Part shown: one piece after another, positions 6,492 to 12,976 of the stretch
Numbering within the stretch: the stretch's first letter is position 1
Layout: each line of letters begins with the position of its first letter
Source: JAICTV01 sp035634055
GTDB lineage: Bacteria; Planctomycetota; Phycisphaerae; Tepidisphaerales; Tepidisphaeraceae
Assembly: GCA_035634055.1 (NCBI GenBank)
Contig: DASQDR010000134.1
Location: forward strand, 1-12,976
Direction of reading: 5' to 3'
DNA: 12,976 nt
The notes under the pieces: model-generated
What the model saw: only the letters and a program-made list of their open reading frames with translations
What the model was told of the DNA's origin: nothing
Database searches by the model: none
Made by a program: the position numbers and the translations under genes

Positions 6492-9400
6492 CTACAGCAG
6501 CCCATCCTGCCGGCCGACGCTGCTGTCGATAAGAAAGTAGTCGTCGCCGTCGATCCTGCCGTTGTAGTCGAAGTCGCCGTGCCACCAGCCCCACGCGGCG
6601 CCGGCCGGCGGCTGCGCATTGGCGTGGGAGTCGATGACGAAGTAGTCGTCGCCGTCCAGCTTCCCGTTCAGGTCCGCATCGCCGGCATAGGTGTACATGA
6701 CGATCACGTCGCTCGGGGACACCGCTCCCTTGGCGAACGTGGTCCGGTTGGAAGCAATCCCCAGCGTCGTCAAGGTGGACGGCGCGATGGCGGGAGGCAT
6801 CGAGGTGAGGATGCCACTGCCGTTCCAACTCCCGCCGTTTCGCCCCGCGACGAGCAGCGCGGTGACGGCGTCGAGGGATTGGCCGGTGAGGATCACGTGG
6901 CGATTCTTCAGGTCCAGCTTCCCGCCGCCGCTGATGTTCACTGCCGCCAGTCGCTGCCCGGCCCCGAGCGTGGCGGTGGCGTTGTTGATGACGTTCAACG
7001 TGGCGTTGGACGTGCTGGCGGCGATGTCGCTGGCGAACGTGAAGCCGCCGCCGTCCAGCGTGATCTGCTGGCTCCCGCTGTTGTCGGCGAAGGCGAACGG
7101 GCCGGCGCCAGCGGCGGCGTTGCGCAAGACGAGGTGGTCGTTGTCCGCCCCGCCGTTGAAGGCAATGCCGCCGGCGGGCGTGGGGTCGCCGACGCTGTGA
7201 TCGACGATCAGCGTGTCGTCGCCGCCGAGCGCGTCGATGGTCATCGTCGCGATCAGGGACCGATTAATCGATTGGACGAACGCGTCGTTGCGGTAGACCT
7301 CCGTGGCGGCGCCGTTGGCGCGGATGCGATAGGCGTCGGCCGCCGCGGTGCCGGTGAAGGTGAAGGCGCCCGCCTGCACGATCACCGAGACGCTGCTGGT
7401 GACCGACAGCCCGGTGGCATCGGCCACGGTGACGAGGAAGTTGTACGTCCCCGGCTGCGTGAAGGTGACGGTGGTGTTCCTCGCGGCGTTGGTGCCGTTG
7501 GAGGAGTAGCCCACCGGTGCGGGCGGGGTGCCAGTGAGGGACCAGGTATAGGCGAGGCCCGCCTCGCCGGCGGCGGAGGCGCCGAGGACGCTCAGGTTCG
7601 TCGTCGTCGCGCCCTGCACGGTGGAGGACGACGCGGCCGCGGGGGTGGCGATTGCCGGCGCCCGCCAGGCGTCGCGCAGCCCGGCCACGCCGGCGGCGTT
7701 CACGCCGGCGGCGAGGATGCGGAAGTCGTCGATCTTGCCTTGGAACGCGGGGTCGGGGTACTGCGATTTGCCCAAGTAGTTGTTGATCGTCGTCCCGAGG
7801 TTCGCCGGGCGCAGCGACATGTTGGTGTTGGTCGCGGCGGCAACGCCGTTGACGTAGATCGTCCCGACGCTGCCCACCAGCGTGACGGCGACGTGCGACC
7901 ACGCGCCCACCGGCAGGGGGGGCGCGGTGATGATCTGCTCCCCGCCGCCGCCGCTGGTGGTGATGGCGTACCGCAGGGCGGCGGTGCCGTTGGTGTTGTT
8001 GGTGAGGAACATGTAGGCGCTGGTGCCGGTGCCGAAGTCGAAGATGCGCGCCCAGGAAGGGTTGGAGTCGAGGTAGACCCAGCCGGAGATGGTGAAGTCG
8101 GTCAGGCCGCTGACGATGCCGTCCGGGAGGTCCGCCGCGCCGCCGGTCAGGCCGAGGGCGTTGCCGGCCCTGCCCGGCACGTAACCGTAGGCGCCGGTGA
8201 GCGCGCCGTGGTTGCCCGAGCCGGAGGAATCGACCAGCGACGCGCCGCTGGCGACGTCCGCCTTGTACCAGCCGCGTCCCGCCACGATGGAGACCGTGGT
8301 CGTGTAGGTGGTCGAGCCGACCTTCGCGGTGATGGTGGCGGGGGTCACGCCGTTCGGGGGCGCGGTGAAGATCCCGGCTTGCGTGATCGAGCCGACGTTG
8401 CTCGACCAGGCGGCGCCGCTGCCGACCGGCATCACCTCACCGAACTGGTCGAGCCCGTTGATGGCGATGGCCGTCCCGGCCGCGATGGCGTTGCTGGCGG
8501 CGGCGATGCCGGTCAGGGTCTGGCTGACGATGACCGTGACGCTGCTGCCGATGGCCAAATCGTTTCCGTCGCGGATGCCGGCCGTCAGCGTGTACGTGCC
8601 GGGCTTCGTAAAGGTGGCGACGCTGTTCTTGGCCGCGTTGGTGCCGTTGGCGCTGAAGGTCGGGTCCGCGGCGCCGGCGGGCTTGCTCCCTACGACCCAC
8701 TGATAGGCAAGGCTGGCCTCACCCCCGTCATCAGAACCCAGGACCGAGAGGCTGACGCTGTTGCCAACTACCGGATTGGGCGTCGCGGAAGCGGTTGTGG
8801 CAACGCGCGGCATGCCCGCGCCGGACGCGATCGAGGCGATCTGCGCGGCGCTGAGGGCGTAGTCGGTGATCAGCACGTCGTCGAGCCGGCCCTTGAAGAG
8901 CGGGTCGACCGCGAACTGCGACTTGCCGAGGTAGTTCAGCTCCGGATCGAAGTCGCCGGGCTTGATCGTGACCGCGCCGTTCGTCGCCGCCAGCGAGCCG
9001 TTGACGTAAATCCGCGCCGCGCCCGCCGCCAGCGTGACGGCGACGTGGGTCCATTGGCCCGGCGCCAGCGCCGTGGTCTGGACGACCTGCTCCGCGCCGC
9101 CGTTCTTGATGGCGAACCGCATGCCCGAGCCGGTGGACGGCGTGAGGAACAGGTAGGACGAGCCATCGCTGCCGAAGTCGAAGATCCGCTGCCAGCTCCC
9201 GCCGCCGTCCCAGTAGACCCAGGCGGCGAAGCTGAACGCGTCGCCGTGGGCGAGGTTCGGCGCGAGCTGCGCGTAGCCGTCCACGCCGTTGAACTGGAGC
9301 GCCTGACCGTGCTGGCCGGCGACGTACGGGGGCGCTCCGACGGCCTGGCCATGATTGCCGTAAGCGGAGACGTCCTGAACGCTGCCGTCCATCGGAAGCT

Positions 9401-11660
9401 GCGCCAGGCCGCGGTACTCGCTGAAAATCAGGACGGCGGAAGTGGAGACGCCTCTTGCGTCGGTGGCGGCGACGACGAACTCCTGCGCGATTCGATCAAC
9501 AGCCGTGGGCGTGCCCGAAAGGGTGCCGTCCGGCGCCACGGTCAGCCACGCCGGTCCGTTCACCTTGCTGTAGGTCACGCTGTCGCCGGCATCGGGATCG
9601 CTCGCCGAGCCCGCGATGGTGCCGGTGAAGGAGACGCCTTGCCGCGCCGGCCCGCGGGTGATGGTGCTTGCACTGAACTGCGGGGGCGCGTCCGACATCA
9701 GCCCGGCGACCTGCGACGCGCTGAGGGCGGCATCGCTGATGAGCACATCGTCGAGCCGGCCCTTGAACAGGGGGTCGGTGACGAACTGCGACTTGCCGAG
9801 ATAGTTGACGGTGGGATTGAAGTCGCCGGGCCTGATCGTCACGGCGCCGTTGGTCGCCGCGAGCGAGCCGTTGACGTAAAGCCGCGCCCCGCCGGTGCCG
9901 ACCGTGACGGCCAGGTGGGTCCACTGCCCGGCGGCCAGCGGGTTGGTCTCGACGACCTGCTCCGCGCCGCCGTTGCGGATGGCGAACCGCAGCTTCGACC
10001 CGTTGGACGGCGTGAGGTACAGGTACGACGTCGCGCTCTTGCTGAAGTCGAAGATGCGCTGCCCGTTGGCGCCGCCGTCCCAGTAGACCCAGGCGGCGAA
10101 GCTGAACGAGGTCCCGCGCGCGACCGGCTCCGGGAGTTGCACGTAGCTGTTGGCGCCATCGAGCTGGATCGCCTGCCCGCGCTGGCCCGCAGCGTAGGCG
10201 GGCGCCCCAAATGTCTGCCCGTTGTGACCGTAGCCGGAGGCGTCGAGCCCGTTGCCGTTGAACGGGAGCTGCGCGACGCCCCGGCCAGCGGAATTGGTGG
10301 ACGGGACCGGCTCCTGCACGTAGCCGATGGGGGAGGCGTTGTTCTTGTAAACCACGCCCGCCGGCGTGAGGCTGCCGTCGGCGTACGTCATCTGGCGCGT
10401 CGCCTCGACGTTGCTGTAGATCGAGTAGCGCTCGATCCAAGGCGTGTTGTCCATCATGTCGATGAAGCTGCCGATCACCGACGCGTTCTGCTCGTAGGTG
10501 GGGTCCGGGGCGGTCGTCCAATTCGCGCCGTTGTTGAACTCCGTGAGCCAGATCGGAAGGTGGTAGCGGTCGTAGACGTCCTGGAGCCACGCTTTGAGCG
10601 ACGCCGCCGTGTGGCCGGCCTGGTAGTTGTGGATGGCGATGTAATCCACGCGCAGGTTGGCGGCGATCGCCTTGTCCATGAAGGAGTACAGCCACGCCTT
10701 GCCCCCGTCGGTCACCGCTGGCGACCCGACGCGCAGCCCGCTGCCGAGCAGCTCCGGCCAGACCGCGATCGCGGTGTCCACCGATCCGTTGTCGAGCGTC
10801 TTGTAGGCGTCCTCCACCGGGTTGTTCGGCTCGTTGAAGCCCAACAGGCTCGTGACGTTCTGCTTGGTGGTCGGGTAGCCGGGCCACCAGCGCTGCTGGC
10901 GGATGGGCACGTACTCGGCCTCCAGGCCCGACTCGAGGTTGTTGTTCCAGTTGTAATGCCAGGCGGCGTCAAGCGTGTCGGGCGCGAGGTCGGACGCGCC
11001 CTTCTTCGAGACCCAACGCCACGGGATGACGCGCACGAACTGGATCGCGTTGTCCAACTTGGCCGGCAGGAGGCTCACGTCCAGGTCGTAATCCTGCGCG
11101 ACGTAAACCTTGCTGGAGCCGGTGCCGTTCGCCTGGCTGGCAACGGTGGCCATGTACCCGCGCTTCAGCTTGAACGAGCTGATGTTGCGGTTGAGCTGAC
11201 CGAGGGTTCCGGACGTGTTGTAGTACGTGTACTGGCCGAACGACTGCGAGCTACCGGTGAAGTTCGGGCCGCCGAACGCCTGCAACGGCTGAAACGACGG
11301 GGCGTGGGGGATCACCACGGTCCCCATCCCGTACTGCACGACGCGAACGTTGGAACCCTGAACGGCCGCTGCGCCGTTGACCCGAATCTGGCTGAGGTAA
11401 GTCGACTGGGCCGCCGCGGGTTGGACATTATCCAGCCAAAACCACGCGTCGGGCGAGTTGAGATGGATCGTGCTCCCCGGAAGCGCGCTGCTGGCGCCGG
11501 TCACGTGCAGCTCGCTCTTTCCGGTCATCGTCACGGTCGTGTCCGACAGCGTCGCATACGCGTGCACGCCCTGGGAAATGGTCAGGGCGGTCGCGAACTG
11601 AAGGCGACGCTCCAGCCGCTCGATGGTCGAAGTTCGCCGATTTTGACGCGGGGACTTCAT
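6492..11660 (-). CDS. Giant modular extracellular glycoside hydrolase (GH128-type core, three LamG, dockerin-like end)
   Basis: This 1722-residue predicted secreted enzyme starts at ATG 11660 behind a modest GAGG. Residues 14-20 hold ERLERRL, a variant of the LExRxLL motif. Residues about 122-215 look like a beta/gamma-crystallin module (GGPNFTGSSQSFG, LNRNISSFKL). Residues about 206-450 match the glycosyl hydrolase catalytic core family (PF11790, GH128): LLGFNEPN gives the likely acid/base Glu277, VGSPAVTDGG and DYIAIHNY follow, and IWLTEFNNG gives the likely nucleophile Glu374. Three LamG-type lectin-like domains lie at about 463-656, 751-946 and 1130-1333. Between and after them are a putative Ig (663-745), PKD-like (952-1047, 1335-1428) and a bacterial Ig-like (1048-1128) module. 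A short degenerate RTX-like segment (GGDDTL, GGADND) lies near 1479-1508. The end carries two EF-hand-like loops, DADLNGKLDGDD (1661-1672) and DFDYNGRIDGDD (1696-1707), a dockerin-type signature. Beta-1,3-glucan as substrate is inferred from the family. Confidence 0.9.
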   Translation of the reverse strand: MKSPRQNRRTSTIERLERRLQFATALTISQGVHAYATLSDTTVTMTGKSELHVTGASSALPGSTIHLNSPDAWFWLDNVQPAAAQSTYLSQIRVNGAAAVQGSNVRVVQYGMGTVVIPHAPSFQPLQAFGGPNFTGSSQSFGQYTYYNTSGTLGQLNRNISSFKLKRGYMATVASQANGTGSSKVYVAQDYDLDVSLLPAKLDNAIQFVRVIPWRWVSKKGASDLAPDTLDAAWHYNWNNNLESGLEAEYVPIRQQRWWPGYPTTKQNVTSLLGFNEPNNPVEDAYKTLDNGSVDTAIAVWPELLGSGLRVGSPAVTDGGKAWLYSFMDKAIAANLRVDYIAIHNYQAGHTAASLKAWLQDVYDRYHLPIWLTEFNNGANWTTAPDPTYEQNASVIGSFIDMMDNTPWIERYSIYSNVEATRQMTYADGSLTPAGVVYKNNASPIGYVQEPVPSTNSAGRGVAQLPFNGNGLDASGYGHNGQTFGAPAYAAGQRGQAIQLDGANSYVQLPEPVARGTSFSFAAWVYWDGGANGQRIFDFSKSATSYLYLTPSNGSKLRFAIRNGGAEQVVETNPLAAGQWTHLAVTVGTGGARLYVNGSLAATNGAVTIRPGDFNPTVNYLGKSQFVTDPLFKGRLDDVLISDAALSASQVAGLMSDAPPQFSASTITRGPARQGVSFTGTIAGSASDPDAGDSVTYSKVNGPAWLTVAPDGTLSGTPTAVDRIAQEFVVAATDARGVSTSAVLIFSEYRGLAQLPMDGSVQDVSAYGNHGQAVGAPPYVAGQHGQALQFNGVDGYAQLAPNLAHGDAFSFAAWVYWDGGGSWQRIFDFGSDGSSYLFLTPSTGSGMRFAIKNGGAEQVVQTTALAPGQWTHVAVTLAAGAARIYVNGSLAATNGAVTIKPGDFDPELNYLGKSQFAVDPLFKGRLDDVLITDYALSAAQIASIASGAGMPRVATTASATPNPVVGNSVSLSVLGSDDGGEASLAYQWVVGSKPAGAADPTFSANGTNAAKNSVATFTKPGTYTLTAGIRDGNDLAIGSSVTVIVSQTLTGIAAASNAIAAGTAIAINGLDQFGEVMPVGSGAAWSSNVGSITQAGIFTAPPNGVTPATITAKVGSTTYTTTVSIVAGRGWYKADVASGASLVDSSGSGNHGALTGAYGYVPGRAGNALGLTGGAADLPDGIVSGLTDFTISGWVYLDSNPSWARIFDFGTGTSAYMFLTNNTNGTAALRYAITTSGGGGEQIITAPPLPVGAWSHVAVTLVGSVGTIYVNGVAAATNTNMSLRPANLGTTINNYLGKSQYPDPAFQGKIDDFRILAAGVNAAGVAGLRDAWRAPAIATPAAASSSTVQGATTTNLSVLGASAAGEAGLAYTWSLTGTPPAPVGYSSNGTNAARNTTVTFTQPGTYNFLVTVADATGLSVTSSVSVIVQAGAFTFTGTAAADAYRIRANGAATEVYRNDAFVQSINRSLIATMTIDALGGDDTLIVDHSVGDPTPAGGIAFNGGADNDHLVLRNAAAGAGPFAFADNSGSQQITLDGGGFTFASDIAASTSNATLNVINNATATLGAGQRLAAVNISGGGKLDLKNRHVILTGQSLDAVTALLVAGRNGGSWNGSGILTSMPPAIAPSTLTTLGIASNRTTFAKGAVSPSDVIVMYTYAGDADLNGKLDGDDYFVIDSHANAQPPAGAAWGWWHGDFDYNGRIDGDDYFLIDSSVGRQDGLL
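6513..6695 (-). other. Dockerin-like C-terminal module of the giant hydrolase
   Basis: These codons (residues 1656-1716) encode two calcium-loop repeats separated by an Ala/Pro/Trp-rich linker: DADLNGKLDGDDYFVID and DFDYNGRIDGDDYFLID. The near-identity of the two halves and the D-x-N/D-x-(K/R)-(L/I)-D-G-D-D spacing fit a type I dockerin pair. No cohesin is encoded in this window, so its partner is unknown; in planctomycetes such modules are common outside cellulosomes. Confidence 0.75.
8823..10274 (-). repeat. Duplicated LamG-coding modules (first and second LamG of the giant protein)
   Basis: The DNA for LamG1 (9693-10274) and LamG2 (8823-9410) is similar over most of its length at an offset of about 870 bases. 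It includes a stretch of nearly 40 identical bases at 9201-9238 and about 10071-10108. The proteins share SFSFAAWVYWDGG or close variants, NGGAEQVV, YVNGSLAATNGAVTI, LGKSQF and DPLFKGRLDDVLI. LamG3 (7662-8273) is clearly related but more diverged. This indicates a recent internal duplication. Confidence 0.8.
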
Positions 11661-11844
11661 GCTGTGCCAACCTCGACGCCGGATGCGGCTTGCGTAACAG
11701 ACTAGGGCGACGGATCCCGGGTCACGCGATGGTGAAGAATTCAGCCATGGCGGCAAAGGATACCTCACCGGGGCTACCAAATTGCGTCAATCTAGCACCA
11801 GGATTGCGCAAAACCGGCAGCCCGCCCGCCGGCCGGAAAATGAA

Positions 11845-11873
11845 GAACCCCGAGAGGCATCCTCTCGGGGTTC
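11845..11873 (-). terminator. Rho-independent terminator downstream of tRNA-Asn
   Basis: A perfect 13-bp stem (11845-11857 with 11861-11873) has a 3-base CAT loop. On the minus strand it is followed by TTCATTTT. It lies 46 bases past the tRNA 3' end and 185 bases before the large gene's start at 11660, so it should separate the tRNA transcript from that gene. Confidence 0.85.
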
Positions 11874-11918
11874 TCGGTAAACCGGCAGGCTACGGAACTC
11901 CCGTAACCATGAATCGAA

Positions 11919-11990
11919 CTCGGCAGGTAGGACTCGAACCTACAACCAGCCGGTTAACAGCCGGCTGCTCTACCATTGAGCTACTGCCGA
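11919..11990 (-). tRNA. tRNA-Asn (anticodon GTT)
   Basis: The minus strand folds into a full cloverleaf of 72 bases. The acceptor stem is TCGGCAG with CTGCCGA, and the D arm is GCTC-AATGGTA-GAGC. The anticodon arm is GCCGG-CTGTTAA-CCGGC with anticodon GTT, followed by a 5-base variable loop. The T arm is GTAGG-TTCGAGT-CCTAC. The discriminator base is G, as in E. coli tRNA-Asn. The CCA end is not encoded (TTC follows), so it must be added after transcription. A promoter (12066-12093) and a terminator (11845-11873) flank it, making a single-gene transcription unit. Confidence 0.97.
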
Positions 11991-12065
11991 AATGTGCGTC
12001 CGCCGGCCCTGGTGGGGGGGCGGGTGGTCCCACCTTATACGTCTCTTCGACCGGGCGGGATCGGT

Positions 12066-12093
12066 AATTTAGTGGTGCGGGGGGGACTGTCAA
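12066..12093 (-). promoter_or_regulatory. Sigma70-like promoter of tRNA-Asn
   Basis: On the minus strand a perfect TTGACA (12093-12088) and TAAATT (12071-12066) are spaced by 16 bases. Transcription would begin near 12058, about 68 bases before the tRNA 5' end at 11990. The -10 matches four of six consensus bases; the perfect -35 and the position support the call. Confidence 0.65.
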
Positions 12094-12166
12094 GCGTTGG
12101 GACCGCGAGATCAGCGCCGGGGAGGGTGGAAATCGCGGGCCGGCCGGGAGTTGTGCGCCGGACGGC

Positions 12167-12640
12167 TCAACGGGTGACGACGGTGCGGAACAGCCTTCCG
12201 GACGTGCGTTCGCGGAAGGTGACCTCGCTGCGGCAGCCCTTGCAGATCAGCCGGCGGCGGGTCAGCCGGTGGCGGTCGTTCCACCAGCCGCAGGCGAGGC
12301 AGCCGATCTGGTAGGGCGCGCTTCGCCGGGCCGGGGAGGTGACCGCCTCGTCGGTGTAGCACCGCTCGGGCCTGGCGCCCACCTGCCGGCACATTGCCTT
12401 CCACCGGCGGCCGTGGCCGTCGCCGGGGGTGAGGGCGTGGGCGATCTCGTGCAGGATCGTGTCGCGCACCTCCGGCTCTTCGTTCAGAAAGACCAGGTGT
12501 CGCGACAAGGTGATGAGCTTCTGCCGCGGGCGGCAGGAGCCGAACCGGCGGCGGGCGTGGTCGAAGCCGAAGCGCCAGTCAGACAGGCCGTGCTGGTTCA
12601 TCAGGGATCGGGCGAGCGACTGGGCCGCGTACAGGTTCAT
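12167..12640 (-). CDS. SprT-like zinc metalloprotease-family protein
   Basis: This 157-residue protein has the SprT-like layout. An N-terminal helical part is followed by the zinc protease motif HEIAH (residues 64-68), with a third probable ligand His76 in TPGDGHGRRWK. A C-terminal zinc-ribbon-like part carries two cysteine pairs, C114-x2-C117 and C133-x2-C136. All zinc-binding residues expected of the family are present, so it is probably active. SprT-like domains are related to eukaryotic Spartan, which degrades DNA-protein crosslinks, but the role of the bacterial proteins is poorly defined. The protein has no export signal and is probably cytoplasmic. The ATG at 12640 has only a weak ribosome-binding site; it is chosen because the family usually starts shortly before this helix. 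It lies 69 bases downstream of the transporter stop and could share its transcript. Confidence 0.9.
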   Translation of the reverse strand: MNLYAAQSLARSLMNQHGLSDWRFGFDHARRRFGSCRPRQKLITLSRHLVFLNEEPEVRDTILHEIAHALTPGDGHGRRWKAMCRQVGARPERCYTDEAVTSPARRSAPYQIGCLACGWWNDRHRLTRRRLICKGCRSEVTFRERTSGRLFRTVVTR

Positions 12641-12709
12641 GGGTGCGTTGCGGTTATGCCCTTTGCCTGCCGGAAAGGCAACTGCGCGGCGAGCAGGCGC
12701 GCGGGGGCA

Positions 12710-12976
12710 TCAATCGATCACCGGCGCGCCCAGTGCTGCCGGCTCCTCCACGATGGTCCGCTTGCGCGACTGGAGCACTTCCGCCAGCACGTTGGCCACC
12801 AGGATCATGGCCGCCCCGAGCATGCCGACGGCGCTGAGCCGACGGCCGGAGACGATCCCGGCGTAGGCGAGGGCGAAGATCGGCTCGACCAGGTAGAGCA
12901 GGGCCGCCCGGGTCGGATCGATCCGCGGCTGGAAGCGAAACTGCAGCCCGAACGCGCCCATCGATGCCAGCACCGC
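12710..12976 (-). CDS. EamA/DMT-family transporter, C-terminal part (cut by window edge)
   Basis: The last 88 residues of an integral membrane protein are present, with the 5' end beyond 12976. Three hydrophobic segments can be seen: one at the window edge (AVLASMGAFGLQF), then LLYLVEPIFALAYAGIVSG, then AVGMLGAAMILVANVLAEVL. Between the first and second lies the polar stretch RFQPRIDPTRAAL. The phrase (P)TRAALLYLVEPIFA followed by a short loop and a last helix with GAAMILVANVL is typical of the second EamA repeat of drug/metabolite transporters (10 helices in full-length members). The tail (RKRTIVEEPAALGAPVID) is probably cytoplasmic. The substrate cannot be deduced. The stop is TGA at 12710. 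Confidence 0.88.
   Translation of the reverse strand, partial: AVLASMGAFGLQFRFQPRIDPTRAALLYLVEPIFALAYAGIVSGRRLSAVGMLGAAMILVANVLAEVLQSRKRTIVEEPAALGAPVID

Noticed and set aside
6579..11705. A 1708-codon open frame on the plus strand opposite the giant hydrolase gene
   Set aside because: It is a codon-bias shadow: high GC at third positions removes stops from the antisense frame. The translation is Arg/Gly/Val/Asp-rich without domains, whereas the minus strand has a full set of recognisable modules.
11661..11780. Forty-residue N-terminal extension of the giant hydrolase
   Set aside because: No better ribosome-binding site, no signal-like features, and it would move the LExRR-type motif away from the N-terminus.
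12663..12681. Six-bp hairpin between the transporter and the SprT-like gene as a terminator
   Set aside because: The stem is short and no T-run follows on the minus strand, so the two genes may well be co-transcribed.

Overview
The window looks like a stretch of chromosome from a high-GC planctomycete, probably of the Phycisphaerae type (inference). Three large predicted surface or secreted proteins open with an Arg-rich leader and an (I)E-x-LE-x-RRLL-like motif. The largest ends in the dockerin-like pair of calcium loops common in planctomycete extracellular proteins. Both traits are typical of that phylum. Housekeeping genes lie between them: isocitrate dehydrogenase, tRNA-Asn, a SprT-like metalloprotease and a DMT transporter. 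I see no insertion sequence, phage gene, CRISPR array or plasmid function.

Layout, left to right. A strong hairpin terminator (15-48) ends a minus-strand acidic repeat protein (56-1168) built of GG-x-G-N-D calcium-binding-type repeats. About 640 bases without a convincing gene follow. Next comes a broken minus-strand gene for an exported protein (1813-2696), carrying an in-frame TAG and a one-base frameshift. It starts 3 bases after the stop of icd (2700-4010, NADP isocitrate dehydrogenase), so the two probably formed an operon driven by the promoter at 4086-4113. Divergent from icd is a small two-helix membrane protein (4394-4615). A long hairpin (4659-4708) separates it from a convergent minus-strand protein with a CARDB domain and RTX-type repeats (4772-5815). 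A small conserved basic protein (6051-6350, plus strand) with its own terminator follows.

The right half is dominated by a 1722-residue minus-strand protein (6492-11660). It carries a beta/gamma-crystallin-like module, a GH128-type glycoside hydrolase core, three LamG domains, Ig/PKD-like linkers and a dockerin-like C-terminus. Upstream of it lie tRNA-Asn(GTT), with a clear sigma70-like promoter and a terminator, then the SprT-like protein, then the 3' end of an EamA/DMT transporter cut by the window edge.

Functionally, the three motif-bearing proteins look like parts of the cell's extracellular calcium-binding, adhesion and polysaccharide-degrading repertoire. They are transcribed as separate units and not as one operon. 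The observations most worth following up are the shared N-terminal motif without a Sec-type hydrophobic core, the doubly broken gene behind icd, and the unusual glycoside hydrolase architecture. I did not find a clear new defence or mobile system.
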